Position numbers and translations under genes: made by a program. The notes beneath the pieces are model-generated. The model ran no database searches and was not told where the DNA came from. It was given only the letters and a program-made list of their open reading frames with translations. A stretch of 56,815 nt of DNA from JAQVEB01 sp028698105 (GTDB taxonomy: Bacteria > Bacteroidota > Bacteroidia > Bacteroidales > Dysgonomonadaceae), in the NCBI GenBank assembly GCA_964293155.1, contig CAXYYA010000022.1, positions 1 through 56,815 on the forward strand. Reading direction: 5' to 3'. Below, piece after piece: positions 9,149-19,900 of this stretch (positions are counted from its first letter, which is position 1; each line of letters starts with the position of its first letter).

Positions 9149-10348
9149 TTAGTTTATTTCGCCTTTCATTGTTACAGCCGAGCGTACACCGGGCTTTAAT
9201 TCGCCTTGAACGGCAAAAAACTCTTTGCCGTTGAAAACGAGCGTTGCACCCGCACGAGCGGCATTGGGTGTAACGTCAATGGTTTTCCACTCTCCTGTTG
9301 CTGTGTCAAAAATACGACATTCGGGGTTGAATTCATAAAATTCAACCGGCTGCGTCATATAATTCTTTGAGAAATCGAGATTTTTTTGTTTTTTCTCCTC
9401 GTCGGTGGTTGTGGTATCGTTTCCGATGTTGTATTGCGTGGTAACGGCATCCAAAAAAACAACGTAGTTCACGCCGCCCATGCACAGGATGTATCGGTCA
9501 TCAACCGGCATTGCCGCAGCGCCGCCCAACGAGAACGGTTTTTGCGTTTCGGGGGCGATTTGTTCGCCGACTTTTTCCCATTTTTGTGCCGAGACATCGT
9601 AACGAAGTACCTCGGTTGCCATTGCAGGCTTCATGTCCGCGTTGCCACCGAAAAACCCACCCATGAGATACACGTATTTCTTACCGTCTTTTTCAATAGC
9701 CGCTAAAACGGGCTGTACACGCGGTATCCCGGGGAAATCGGGAAGTTTCGTCCACACTGAATCTGTTTCGGCATTTATGCAATAAAGGCTGTTCGACGGT
9801 TTCCCATTTTCAACACCGCCGCCAACGAAAATCAGATTGCCTAACGCGCATCCGGCGAAATTGTCCATTGTTGCAGGAAGTGTGGGGAAATTCTCTAATT
9901 TAACTGAATCATTTTCCTTCAGACTCACTTTGTAGCAATTGGCAAGTGATTTCGATGCCGTGTTTCCGCCAATCCACAGCGCGCCGCCCAAGACGGGAAC
10001 AGATACGCCGTAAGCCGATGAATCCGGCAAATGTCCTACGAGTTTCCATTCGCTTTTGGCTGCATCATACAGCATAATATCGTTGTAAAAAGCTTTGGAA
10101 CCGCCTTCAAAACCGAGTTTGCCGGGAAAATTGGCACCGCCGGCAACGATGAGCTTACCATCAATAAGCGCGGCATACGAAGCGGAAACGCCTTTGGCGA
10201 GATCGCCGGTTAAGCCGGTTGTGGGTAGTTGACTGAGCGTAATTTTCATTTGTTTTTCTTTATTTTTGTCACACGAAATTAAGATTCCGATAAAAAATAT
10301 CGAAAGCGTTATTTTCGTTGCAAAAATGATTATATTCTTCATTTTCAT
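9149..10348 (-). CDS. Kelch-repeat lipoprotein, NanM-like mutarotase
   Basis: A 399-residue exported protein. The N-terminus has a hydrophobic segment ending in the lipobox LISC at about residue 26, so it is predicted to be a periplasm-facing lipoprotein. The rest consists of kelch-type beta-propeller blades with repeated GG-plus-aromatic patterns (LIVAGGANFPG, LWIGGNTAS, IFVGGGVENG, YLMGGFFGG, LCMGGVNY). It fits the cyclically permuted mutarotase family, whose E. coli member NanM speeds interconversion of sialic-acid anomers. Context with a sialate esterase and neuraminate lyase supports this. It starts 31 bases after the hexosaminidase stop. Confidence 0.82.
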   Translation of the reverse strand: MKMKNIIIFATKITLSIFFIGILISCDKNKEKQMKITLSQLPTTGLTGDLAKGVSASYAALIDGKLIVAGGANFPGKLGFEGGSKAFYNDIMLYDAAKSEWKLVGHLPDSSAYGVSVPVLGGALWIGGNTASKSLANCYKVSLKENDSVKLENFPTLPATMDNFAGCALGNLIFVGGGVENGKPSNSLYCINAETDSVWTKLPDFPGIPRVQPVLAAIEKDGKKYVYLMGGFFGGNADMKPAMATEVLRYDVSAQKWEKVGEQIAPETQKPFSLGGAAAMPVDDRYILCMGGVNYVVFLDAVTTQYNIGNDTTTTDEEKKQKNLDFSKNYMTQPVEFYEFNPECRIFDTATGEWKTIDVTPNAARAGATLVFNGKEFFAVQGELKPGVRSAVTMKGEIN

Positions 10349-10378
10349 TTCTTTTACGAAGCCACAGGCATCGTCTCC

Positions 10379-12325
10379 CTACTTCTTTTTATCCGGACTA
10401 TACACCAATCCTTCCACCGCGTTTTTTCCGTCCGGCGTTACAAACACAAAGGTAAACATCCATTTCTGCAGGCGAACTTCGGGCGTGCTGAATTTTCCGA
10501 TGGGAAGTTTCGGCAGCACTTTGTTCCAGCCTTTATTCAGCTCTACCGAAATAGGCGGACGAGCCGCGAAGTTTTCGTTTTTCAACGTTATTTCGTTCGA
10601 TTTTTCCGTGTGGGTGTTTTCCCAAACGGGCGGCGCAATTTCGGTATCGTTTACGAAGATGCGACTTTCCCGATAATCCCATTTGCCTTGCGGCGGAGCC
10701 AAATCGGCTTCGGAGCGGCTGTAATCTTGCGTACTTGCCCATAAACCTACGGTTTGTTTTTTGGGTGAATAAACATAAGTATAGGCGTAAGCGGTATGAT
10801 TGGGTTGCGGATCGGCATAGAAAGTCGGAACGAGTTTTCCCCACACGTGTCGCAGGTAAATTCCGGCACCCACGGCATCGCGCGAAGCGTATGTACTGTC
10901 GTTGTAACGGTATGTTTCGGCAATTTCGGTTTCGGGCGGGAACGATTTCAGCAAATCGCCGTCGTTGGGAAACGCATCGGTAATGCGCCACCTGACGTTC
11001 GTTTGACGAACATAGGCGAACGGCTCGCCGGCGAACGTATGGTTTTTGTGCCAAAGCATCCGGTTCTCGAAATCGGCAAAATCCTTGAAAACCGGATCGT
11101 TTTCATCTGTCGGCAGATCGGTGCCGTTTTTATCGAAATATTCGCTTCCACCACCAAGCCAGGCACGTTCACCAAATGCCAGCATGGTGGGATAAAAGTA
11201 GTTCTGTAAGATAATTTGCTTCTCATCCGGCAACAAACGGTCGTTCCAAATGGCGATAATGCCGCCTGCAATATCATTGCTTCCAATATTTGCATTCAAA
11301 ACGCGGCTGTTGTATAGCGCGATGATATCGGCAAAGGCATCGAAATGGTTGGTGTAGTGAAAGCGCGAGTCTATAGCGGGAATACCCGGTTGCGCTTTTC
11401 CGCGGTAGCTCCAGAGCTGCGTCATGTCAATTTCGCCCGGCTTATAATTCCATCCGGGATTCCACGAAATCACTTTTTTGCCTTTGGAACGAATAAATTC
11501 AACCATTTCGGGCACAAAAGCCGGATTTGTAAATTCTACCTCATCGGTGCCGATGTGAATATAAGGTTCATCGGGAAAGACCTCGGTACACACTTCGTCC
11601 ATCAGATTCTTCAGAATCTCCATCCCCTTTGCCGATTGCATATCCACGCCCATGGCACGGACAAACGCCGCACTGTGTCCCGGCATATCTACTTCGGGAA
11701 TGAGGAGCATGTTGTGCGCCTTGCAGTACGCCGAAATTTCGTGTGCATCTTCAATGGTGTAATACTTTCCGGGAAGGCGGGTGAAGTTGATGCTGTCGGT
11801 CAGTTGCGGATACCGTTTGCTTTGCAGCCGCCACCCCTGATTCTCGGTGAGGTGCCAGTGGAAAACGTTGATCTTGTATTTCGATAACAAGCGGATGTGT
11901 TTCTTCAGTTCTTCCACCGAGATAAAGCTGCGCCCCACGTCGTGCATGTAACCGCGGATGCGGAAAGCGGGATAATCGGTGATTTCGAGCGTGGGAACTG
12001 ATTTTCCATCGGACGACTCTACGATTTGCGCCAGCGTTTGGTGCGCCCAAAAGAGCCCTTTTTCCGTTGTGGCTTCAATCAAAACGCTGTCCTCAGTGAT
12101 TTTGAGGCGGTAAGCTTCATCGGGATTTACTTTCGCTTCCGATATTTCGGTAACCAACTTTTCGCTTATCAATGCAGGGTTGATCTGTCCGTTTATCAGT
12201 TTGTGCGCCGATTTTTGATTGATAGTTATTTGTTGCGGTTGTGGCAGCAGGTGCAGTTGCGATGTTTGAGGAGAACAGGCAAGGGATAGCAGGAAAATTA
12301 ATAACATCCCCCCGTAGAGACGCAT
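10379..12325 (-). CDS. Beta-N-acetylhexosaminidase lipoprotein, GH20
   Basis: A GH20 enzyme of about 648 residues. A short signal peptide ending in LSLAC gives a lipoprotein. An N-terminal GH20b-like alpha/beta domain follows, then the catalytic barrel with INVFHWHLTENQGWR, IPEVDMPGHSAA and the catalytic Asp-Glu pair in HIGTDEVEF (the family more often has GGDE). It removes terminal GlcNAc or GalNAc from glycans exposed after desialylation. The start is uncertain: ATG 12325 lies inside a dispersed palindromic repeat and supplies an Arg to the signal peptide, while the next ATG at 12307 gives a signal peptide with no positive charge. The frame is open upstream to 12421 but is repeat-derived. 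Confidence 0.92.
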   Translation of the reverse strand: MRLYGGMLLIFLLSLACSPQTSQLHLLPQPQQITINQKSAHKLINGQINPALISEKLVTEISEAKVNPDEAYRLKITEDSVLIEATTEKGLFWAHQTLAQIVESSDGKSVPTLEITDYPAFRIRGYMHDVGRSFISVEELKKHIRLLSKYKINVFHWHLTENQGWRLQSKRYPQLTDSINFTRLPGKYYTIEDAHEISAYCKAHNMLLIPEVDMPGHSAAFVRAMGVDMQSAKGMEILKNLMDEVCTEVFPDEPYIHIGTDEVEFTNPAFVPEMVEFIRSKGKKVISWNPGWNYKPGEIDMTQLWSYRGKAQPGIPAIDSRFHYTNHFDAFADIIALYNSRVLNANIGSNDIAGGIIAIWNDRLLPDEKQIILQNYFYPTMLAFGERAWLGGGSEYFDKNGTDLPTDENDPVFKDFADFENRMLWHKNHTFAGEPFAYVRQTNVRWRITDAFPNDGDLLKSFPPETEIAETYRYNDSTYASRDAVGAGIYLRHVWGKLVPTFYADPQPNHTAYAYTYVYSPKKQTVGLWASTQDYSRSEADLAPPQGKWDYRESRIFVNDTEIAPPVWENTHTEKSNEITLKNENFAARPPISVELNKGWNKVLPKLPIGKFSTPEVRLQKWMFTFVFVTPDGKNAVEGLVYSPDKKK

Positions 12326-12473
12326 TGAATGCGTCTTTTTTAGATGCGTTTCGTGAAAAAGAAATGTATTCAATGCAATATCGGTTTTTATCGTTGTTTT
12401 AGGAGACGTATTCAATGCCATATTGTTTTTTCATCATTGTTTTATGAGACGCATTCAATGCGTCTCTACGGGG
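12312..12473. repeat. Inverted palindromic repeat element
   Basis: The copy at 12312-12335 reads CCGTAGAGACG then CATTGAATGCGTC; the copy at 12446-12471 is its near-exact inverse. Each copy is itself a near-palindrome around GACGCATT and AATGCGTC. Two degenerate copies (GACGTATTCAATGC and ATGTATTCAATGC) lie between them. The block fills the gap between the sialate esterase and hexosaminidase genes and overlaps the hexosaminidase start. It looks like a small non-autonomous element or a nested REP-type cluster. Confidence 0.75.
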
Positions 12474-12488
12474 GCGGGCCGGAATAAT

Positions 12489-14573
12489 TTACAATCCGGA
12501 TGAAAAGGTTGAGGCCGGTAAACCTGCCTCGTTCACTAAATTCCCTTCCGAAAACGATGCCCAACCATATCGAACAAATGCGGGATGTTGGACTTTGTAA
12601 CTTGTTGCTTCTAACCGATTCCCGACAGTGCGGACAATATCGGCAGGGTAAAACACCTTGTTGCTTCCGGCAACTTCAACCGTTTTTACGGCTCCGCCGT
12701 CCGATGTTCTCAGTTCGTCAGCTTCCGTGAATTCAATGATGGCTTTGTTGTTTACAAAGGTAGCATTTTTGAATAAAGGGCCGCTTTTGACTATCTTGAA
12801 GTTGTATGTATGGGCCAACGCCCAGCGCGCTAATCGTTCGCCAACGGGTTTTTTGTTGATGGGATGAACATCGGTGCGATTGCCGAAATCGGATGAAACC
12901 GCCATTCCCGAATGAGGAATAACCGATAACAACCGCCGCTGACTGTCACGAAAATGCCCCCATGTTTCGCGCCCAACTTCCATACTCGATAGTTGTACGT
13001 AATAAAACGGCAGTTCGCTGTTGTTGAGTGCTTTTCGCCAACTTTCTACAAGGATCGGGAATGTTATTTCGTGCAACTCCACGTTGTGCGCGTTCGATTC
13101 GCCCTGATACCAAATTACGCCCGCGATCGGCAAATAAACCAAATCTTCCATACCGCTTTCGTACAGATAAGCAGGGTGATAAGGATGCCGTTGCAATGGA
13201 TTTGGGGCGTTTTCGAGATTTTGCGCGGCGCGTTCGCGACACCACGGATGAATATAGTCGTTTTTCGACCAATTGTAGAGCATATCCACCAAACGTGGAT
13301 GATGTTCGAGCGTAAATCGGTCAATCCACGCTTCGGTGGGCGACCCGCCTACGGCGTTGTTAATAAGGCCGATTGGAATATGAAGAGAATCTTGCAACAT
13401 CTTTCCAAAGTAATACCCGACAGCCGAAAATTCTGCCGAAGTTGCCGGGCCGGATTCCTGCCACGCGGTGTTTTCATTGAAAAACCGTAACTGGTTCAAT
13501 GTTTCCAATTGCTCTTGCGAATAAGCTTCGGCGGGGAAACCGAATTTGGCTTTCCGGTCGAAAAACCGCAGGTTGCTGTTCGTCGAAAGCGGAATATCTT
13601 GTTTGCCGGTAGAGGCGTTTTTGAGTTCAAACTCCATGTTCGATTGTCCGGAACAGAGCCATACATCGCCGATAACGATGTTTTGAAGCATGATTTTCCT
13701 GTTTTGATTTTCGATGGTTACGGTATACTTTTTCCCATCGGCCGGTTTTTCGGGAAAGAGAATTTGCCATTTACCGTTGGATTGAGCGGTAGTGGTTTGT
13801 TTTTTTCCGCCGAACCAAACCGATATTTTCGTGCCGGGATTGGCGGTTCCCCAAATTTTAATGGGTTTGTTGCGTTGCAATACCATATTATCGGTAAAAA
13901 CAGGAGCCAACTTCAATCCGCCGAAATCTTTCGTGATGGTTTTGTAAACCGTTTCGGCGATGATCTTTGCGCCTTCGGCATTGGGGTGCAGCGCGTCGGG
14001 AAACAAATCGGGACGACGATGCATGGGGGTGTTTAAGTCGAGTAATTTTACTTGTTGCGTTTCGGCAACCAATCCGATGGCTTGTTGAATTTGCCAAAAC
14101 CAGTCGCGCGTACTCGATTTAAAACGCGAATGCGTATGAAAAATCGGTGTCATCCGGCAAATCATCACTTCCGCTTTTGGGTTTACCGATTTGAAAGTAT
14201 CAATCAAGGCGATATAATCGCGGGTGAACTCGTCGCGATAGCGCGCCCAGTTTCGCGGGTCGGTATCGTTCAATCCCAAATGGATAATAACGATATCGGG
14301 TTTAAATTCAATGGCTTCCGAGAACTCTTTTTGCTGTACGTATGGTTTGTGTCCTTTTTTAAGTAGCGTTGAACCGCTGTTGCCAAAGTTGCGGACTTCG
14401 TAACCACTCCCGAGCATTTGTTGCAGCTGTGCCGGATAAGTTTTAGTTCTTTCTTCAATCCCCATTCCAAATGTTACGGAGTTGCCCACGCAGGCCACTT
14501 TTGTTTTTTGAGCAAAGGCAAAACTGCTTGCTAACGCAATAGTAAGAAGTAAGAAAAGAATTTTCCGAATCAT
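12489..14573 (-). CDS. Two-domain sialate O-acetylesterase
   Basis: A 694-residue secreted esterase with a cleavable signal peptide (MIRKILFLLLTIALASSFAFA). Residues 27-215 form an SGNH hydrolase domain: Ser in VGNSVTFG, Gly/Asn blocks FGNSGS and LGLNDTD, and the Asp-His pair in DALHPNAEG. Residues about 220-690 form a sialate O-acetylesterase (SASA) domain with CSGQSNMEFEL and the late Asp-His pair in TDVHPINKKP. Such bipartite proteins remove O-acetyl groups from sialic acid so that sialidase and lyase can act. Homologues in nan loci of other Bacteroidota have the same two-domain plan. It sits 15 bases downstream of a second SGNH gene. Confidence 0.9.
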   Translation of the reverse strand: MIRKILFLLLTIALASSFAFAQKTKVACVGNSVTFGMGIEERTKTYPAQLQQMLGSGYEVRNFGNSGSTLLKKGHKPYVQQKEFSEAIEFKPDIVIIHLGLNDTDPRNWARYRDEFTRDYIALIDTFKSVNPKAEVMICRMTPIFHTHSRFKSSTRDWFWQIQQAIGLVAETQQVKLLDLNTPMHRRPDLFPDALHPNAEGAKIIAETVYKTITKDFGGLKLAPVFTDNMVLQRNKPIKIWGTANPGTKISVWFGGKKQTTTAQSNGKWQILFPEKPADGKKYTVTIENQNRKIMLQNIVIGDVWLCSGQSNMEFELKNASTGKQDIPLSTNSNLRFFDRKAKFGFPAEAYSQEQLETLNQLRFFNENTAWQESGPATSAEFSAVGYYFGKMLQDSLHIPIGLINNAVGGSPTEAWIDRFTLEHHPRLVDMLYNWSKNDYIHPWCRERAAQNLENAPNPLQRHPYHPAYLYESGMEDLVYLPIAGVIWYQGESNAHNVELHEITFPILVESWRKALNNSELPFYYVQLSSMEVGRETWGHFRDSQRRLLSVIPHSGMAVSSDFGNRTDVHPINKKPVGERLARWALAHTYNFKIVKSGPLFKNATFVNNKAIIEFTEADELRTSDGGAVKTVEVAGSNKVFYPADIVRTVGNRLEATSYKVQHPAFVRYGWASFSEGNLVNEAGLPASTFSSGL

Positions 14574-14588
14574 AGAACTGTTTATTTT

Positions 14589-15254
14589 TTATTTTTCAAA
14601 GATATAGGGCTTCACAATTTCTGCCCATTTCAGGTAACCATCTCCCATGAGATGCAATCCGTCGTTGGTATAAGCCGGATTCAATTTTTCCGTGTCCGGA
14701 AGTACAAATGTAGAAAATAAATCTATAAAGATTATGTTTTTTGATGAGGCAAGTTCGCGCAGTTTTTCATTCAAAGGTTTGATTTCCTGCCAGCGCGATG
14801 TGTGTCTGGTAAACAGTCCGAATGTGTCGTTTACAGGAAGAATGCTTTGCAGGTAAATTTTGGTATTTGGAGACAAGCAGCGGGCTTTATCGATAACTTT
14901 TGCAGTATTTATAACCACGCTGTCGGTAGTGCCTCCGCGTCCAATATCGTTGATGCCGATTAGAATAAATAATTTAGCGGGATTGCCGTTCAAAATAGAT
15001 TCGAGCCGGTCATAAAGACCTATGCAGATGTCGCCGCTGATTCCGCGATTTTTCACGCGTAAGTCGTTGAAAAGTTCGCTCCATTCTCCGCCGTTGGTTA
15101 TGCTGTTTCCGGCAAAAATAATATCGCATTTGTTCACGGGCAGTTTTTCAAACAGGCTTGTCCGTTGGTAATAAAAGCTGGAATACTTGTTTTGTGCGGA
15201 CAGTGCAAAAACAGAAATAATCAGAGCAAGTGAAAGGAGGAGTCTTTTTTTCAT
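14589..15254 (-). CDS. Secreted SGNH/GDSL hydrolase
   Basis: A 221-residue secreted SGNH-family hydrolase. The signal peptide is MKKRLLLSLALIISVFALSA. Block I is FAGNSITNGGEW (Ser), block II KNRGISGD (Gly), block III IGINDIGRGG (Asn), and block V NDGLHLMGDG (Asp and His). This matches the platelet-activating-factor acetylhydrolase-like branch, often carbohydrate deacetylases in glycan loci. The role is probably deacetylation of a substituted sugar in the same glycan. The start at 15254 is chosen because it gives a good signal peptide; the open frame extends 19 codons upstream into a hairpin. It lies directly downstream of susD across that hairpin. Confidence 0.88.
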   Translation of the reverse strand: MKKRLLLSLALIISVFALSAQNKYSSFYYQRTSLFEKLPVNKCDIIFAGNSITNGGEWSELFNDLRVKNRGISGDICIGLYDRLESILNGNPAKLFILIGINDIGRGGTTDSVVINTAKVIDKARCLSPNTKIYLQSILPVNDTFGLFTRHTSRWQEIKPLNEKLRELASSKNIIFIDLFSTFVLPDTEKLNPAYTNDGLHLMGDGYLKWAEIVKPYIFEK

Positions 15255-15264
15255 TGGTGTTTTT

Positions 15265-15307
15265 GAAAATAAAAATATAAGCAGGCAGTCCGACTGCCTG
15301 CTTATAT
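15265..15307 (-). terminator. Hairpin after susD, attenuator or terminator
   Basis: A perfect 15-bp stem (ATATAAGCAGGCAGT and its complement, three-base loop) is followed on the minus strand by TTTTATTTTC. It lies 14 bases after the susD stop and before the next operon gene. In a long operon this would let the susC-susD part accumulate above the downstream enzymes. Confidence 0.8.
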
Positions 15308-15320
15308 GCAAATGTATGAA

Positions 15321-16895
15321 TTAATATCCGGGTGTTTGTTTTAGTTCCGGGTCAGCATTCAATACTCCGATATTTACCGGCCAGAGTAACTTATAAGCTT
15401 CCTGATCTTTCAATATAGAGTTGGTGCCTTTGTATGAAATTCCAGAGGTAAATGCCAACGGTTTTCCGTTTTGGGCATCTTTCATTCTTACCACGTCAAA
15501 CCAGCGATGACCTTCGTTTACAAACTCTTTGTCGCGTTCGCGCAATATGGCGATTTCGTTGGTTTTGAAATCGGAATTAACATAACCGTAGGTAGAAACA
15601 TTCCAATTGGCACCGTAAGCACGTTCGCGAATGCGGTTGATATAAGGAGAAATGTCTCCGCCTTCCATATTTACAACCTCTGCGAGCATCAGCACAACGT
15701 CTGCATATCTGTAAACAGGCTCGTCACCGCTATAAACTCTTCTTCCTTGAGAGTTGATTTCTCCCAAATTTTTTCTCAAAACGGTTCCTTTCAGACTTCC
15801 GTCTTTGTTGTAGAATTCAAGGAATGTAGCATCTCTGCGTGAATCCTGAGCTTGAAAAACTTGCCAGATTCCCAGTTCATACTCGTTGCGGTGCCATCCG
15901 GCTCCTTTGAGTTGAAGTGTATCCGAAGTGATTAATTTGTTGTTTCTTCCGTAAACGCTATTTACGAAGTTGCCATTCGGGTCGGCATAAACAAATTCAC
16001 CGGCGCTGTTTGTAGCTTCGCCATCGGCATAGCGTACTGCCATGATAATTTCTTTGTTGCCTTTATTTTTCACATTAAAAATATCTGCAAAATTGCCCAT
16101 CAAACCAAAACGTGTGTCGTTGTATATTGATGTCAGATAGTTTTTTGCTTTACCTAAATCACCTGCAGCGGGAGTTTGGTCGCCGGTGGTAACTTTTGCA
16201 GACCACAAATATACTTCGGCAGCCAACATGGTGGTAGCAGCTTTTGACCAATAGGACTTGTTGCCTTTTATGGTTTCGTTGTTTCCAAAATATTGAAGTG
16301 ATTTTTCGATATCACTTTTAATGAAATCCATTATTTCCTTTGGAGTTGAACGGGGTGTGTAAAGGTCATCGGCTTTTACTTGACCGTCAAGAACTTTAAC
16401 GCGTTCAATTTTTGGGACTCCACCATATGTACGATAGAGATAGAAATAGTACATGGCACGCATTCCGTAAACTTGACCCAGCATGTAGTCGATATCTGCT
16501 TTGTTGTTTTTTTGCAAATCAGATTCTTCTACGTTCTGAATGAAAAGGTTGCAGTCGAAAACTGGTCCGTAAAGTCCTGCCCAGTTTGAAATGCCAGTAT
16601 TGTCTTTGTCGAGATTATTTTCTTTGATGCGGTCGTAGTTGATTGAAGTAACAAGTGACGAAGTACCCGACTTGCTGCTTCCTCCTCTGGCTTCACCCAA
16701 TATGTATTGTAATGTGAAGTTGTTGTCTCTTAGTCTATTGTGAAGTGCACTAACATAGGAGTCGGCTTGAGCCGTGTTCTGCCAATAGTTGCCGCTACCA
16801 TAATAGTCTATGGGTGCTAAATTTAAATCGCACGCGGAAAAAAACAAAGTAAACGCCGCAACGATTAAAAATGATATTGCTTTATTATATTTCAT
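15321..16895 (-). CDS. SusD-family glycan-binding lipoprotein
   Basis: A 524-residue SusD/RagB-type outer-membrane lipoprotein. The signal ends in the lipobox FFSAC at about residue 22. The mature part has the family pattern of tetratricopeptide-like helices: QVYGMRAMYYFYLYRTYGGVPKI near 145-170, the KAAATMLAAEVYLWSAK-type helix near 220, and the C-terminal RERDKEFVNEGHRWFDVVRM typical of SusD. It forms the lid of the SusC transporter and binds the glycan. Its gene follows susC by 24 bases. Context suggests the ligand is free or glycan-bound sialic acid (NanU-like), an inference from neighbours only. Confidence 0.95.
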   Translation of the reverse strand: MKYNKAISFLIVAAFTLFFSACDLNLAPIDYYGSGNYWQNTAQADSYVSALHNRLRDNNFTLQYILGEARGGSSKSGTSSLVTSINYDRIKENNLDKDNTGISNWAGLYGPVFDCNLFIQNVEESDLQKNNKADIDYMLGQVYGMRAMYYFYLYRTYGGVPKIERVKVLDGQVKADDLYTPRSTPKEIMDFIKSDIEKSLQYFGNNETIKGNKSYWSKAATTMLAAEVYLWSAKVTTGDQTPAAGDLGKAKNYLTSIYNDTRFGLMGNFADIFNVKNKGNKEIIMAVRYADGEATNSAGEFVYADPNGNFVNSVYGRNNKLITSDTLQLKGAGWHRNEYELGIWQVFQAQDSRRDATFLEFYNKDGSLKGTVLRKNLGEINSQGRRVYSGDEPVYRYADVVLMLAEVVNMEGGDISPYINRIRERAYGANWNVSTYGYVNSDFKTNEIAILRERDKEFVNEGHRWFDVVRMKDAQNGKPLAFTSGISYKGTNSILKDQEAYKLLWPVNIGVLNADPELKQTPGY

Positions 16896-16919
16896 AATCT
16901 TGTTTTTGTTTTGAGTTTA

Positions 16920-19900
16920 TTAAAAAGTAGTGCTTATCGTAAATAATACGGTACGCGGCAATGCATATCCCGATCCTGCTACTGCGTCAGCTGTTTCCGG
17001 CATGGCAACCATTTTGGATTGTGTGAGATATCCCAAGTTTTGAGCAGTTACAGAAAGATTAAAATCCTGCAAAGCCATTTTCTTAACCCACTGTTGTGGA
17101 AAAGTGTATGACAATGATATTTCGCGGAACGACAAATATGCTGCGTTGTGAGTAAACATAGATGATGTTCTGAAGTAGTTGGATTTACCCAATTGGTCTG
17201 CCCAAAGATATTTTGGCAAAGTTCCGTTTGGATTGTCCTCTGACCAGGTATTCCATACATCTGTAGTCATGTTATAAGCACCTTGCATACATCCTAAGAA
17301 CCAAGGAGTTGTTTGGTCGTAAATTTTGTGACCTAAAGCAAAGTCCATTGAAGTGTAAAGTGATAGGTTTTTCCAGCTTACTGTTGAGTTAAATCCACCT
17401 GTAATGCGAGGTCTGGTTCTTCCAATTTTCACCAAGTCAAATTGGTCAATGATTCCGTCACCGTTCACATCTTTCCATCTTACGTCACCCGGTTGAATGG
17501 GAAGTTTTTTAACCTGAGATGCACCGGTAGGTCCAAAACCTTTGTCAGCATCAGGCAGTTCTGCCCATGATTTTTTCCCGTACAATACAGTAGCAGATTG
17601 TCCGCCACCTCTGTCAACCATGTAATCGGGTATTTCATCCCAGCTTTTGTAGATTCCATCAGCTTGGAAAGCGTAGAGTACGCCCGGCTCGTCGCCTTCC
17701 TGATAACCTCCAACCCAAATCTTTTCGTATTCTCCGTTATCCAGTTTGCGTCCGGTATAAACTTGGTAAGCATTTTGTCTGTTTTTCTCCAATCCGTTGT
17801 AGGGAAGCTGAACAATTACGTTTTTGTTCAATGCGAAGTTCAATCCGGCATTCCAGTTCCAGTCTTTCGATTGAATAATTTTAGCATTCAAATCCACTTC
17901 AAGTCCGCGGTTTCTGATTTTTCCGTTGTTGGTAAGAATAGAAGAGATACCTGAAGAGATGGGAAGACTAACGTTAGCATATTTATCAGACGTCAAACGA
18001 TTGTAGTAAGTAAAATTGGTGTTGAATCTGTTTTCGATAAAACTTAAATCTAAACCTACTTCAAAAGTGTTTGATTTTTCCCAACGCAAGTTTGGATTTG
18101 GAATGGAAGAAAGTCTGTAACCCACGTTTCCGTTGTAGTTTGGAGCAGTTGCGTAAGCTCCTTGCAGAGTATAGTATCCAATAAAATCTTTGTCAACTTT
18201 ACCGTTCAAACCGTAGCTGGCGCGAAGTTTTGCAAATGAAATTACATTCGCATAATCTTTCATGAAATTTTCTCTACTGAAAACCCAACCGGCAGAAACT
18301 CCAGGGAAAAGTCCCCAACGATTGTTTACCAAACGAGAGTAACCGTCATATCTCATAACCAATGAAAGCAGGTATTTGCTTTGAAAATCGTAGTTTGCGC
18401 GACCAAAATATGACATAATGCGTTCGCGTTGGTGCCAAGTATCTATATTTCTTTTGTTTTCACCCTTGTTGGTAAGTTCCAAGTCTGCAAAATCATCTGT
18501 AGCTGCTCCCGAGCCGGCTGCATAAAGTCCGCGGATATAAGCGTCATAATATTCCGTACCCAACATCAAATCCATAAAATGGTCATGATTTAGCTGTTTC
18601 TTATAGTTCAAAACTGCGTTGTAGGTTTGGTCATATCTTCTGCTCCATGATGATGACGTGCTTCTGTCGCGGTTTATAACCATGGGAGTTTGATAATAGT
18701 CTTTGTTGAAGGACTCTGCAACGTTTTCTTCATAATACCAGCTTCCGGTGAGTTTTAATGACAATCCTTCCAAAGGAGAGATGGTAATGGCCTGAGTCAT
18801 TATAAATTTATCCGACTGATTGTCTCTTTGGAATTTATCCAGTTGAAACGCTTGGTTACCATCCGAAACGTGTTGCCCAAGAAGCATATTTCCTTCCTGA
18901 TCTTTAAAGCGTACTGTTGGAGGCGTGGAAAGAATACGTCCGAAATAGTTGTAATCGCCCCCCGATGATGATGGAGGAAGTTTTTGCCAGTTTGCTCTTG
19001 CAAAATTAAAACTAGATGAGCTTTTTAACCATTTGCGAATATTATAGTCTCCGTTTAAAATAAACGAATATCTTTTGTAGAATGAGCTCAAGGGAAGACC
19101 TTCTGAATTATTGTATCCTAAGCCTGAATAATAAGATCCTTTGTCATTACCACCCGACACACTTACGTTATAGTCTTGAGTAAGAGCGGGTGTGTTGAAA
19201 TTATAATCACCGGGATTGGTGTCCATGAAAATAAGATCTTTGCCTGTGATGGGGTCTTTCATGGTCTGCCATCCTTCGTTCAGGAGGAATTTATTGGTGT
19301 CATCCAGATACATTGTACTGTAGATGGATGAAGCATTGTTTTTAAGTGGAGTTACTCCGTCGGCTGCAAAATATTTATTGCCGGTTCCGTATGGAGTCGC
19401 TGTTCCTAAACCATCAGCAGAAACATATCCTACACCTTTTCCATCTGCGCGCTGCCACATATTTGAAGAGCGAGCGTATGCAGTACGCATCCAATAAAGA
19501 TAATCGTGTGCATTGGCAAAGGTATAGGGGTTGTTCAAATAGTTGAATCCTATTTTTGCTTTCACATTGATTTGGGATGTACCCGCTTTTCCTCTTTTGG
19601 TAGTAATCAGAATCACACCGTCGTTGGCACGTGCACCATAAATAGCCGTTGCACCGGCATCCTTCATCACTTGCAGGTCTTCAATATCTTCAGGGTTGAT
19701 GTCGTTCATTCCGTTGCGAATTTGTCCGTCAACGATAATAAGCGGCGAACCAGAACCATCTAGGTTTGTTCCTCCACGAAGTATAATTTTAGGCATATCG
19801 CCCGGATAGCCCGAAGTGTTTGATACACGCAAACCCGAAACAGCTCCAGAAAGTGCTTGAGCAGGGCTGGTGTATGCACCGGTGGTAAGTTTTTTGGACT

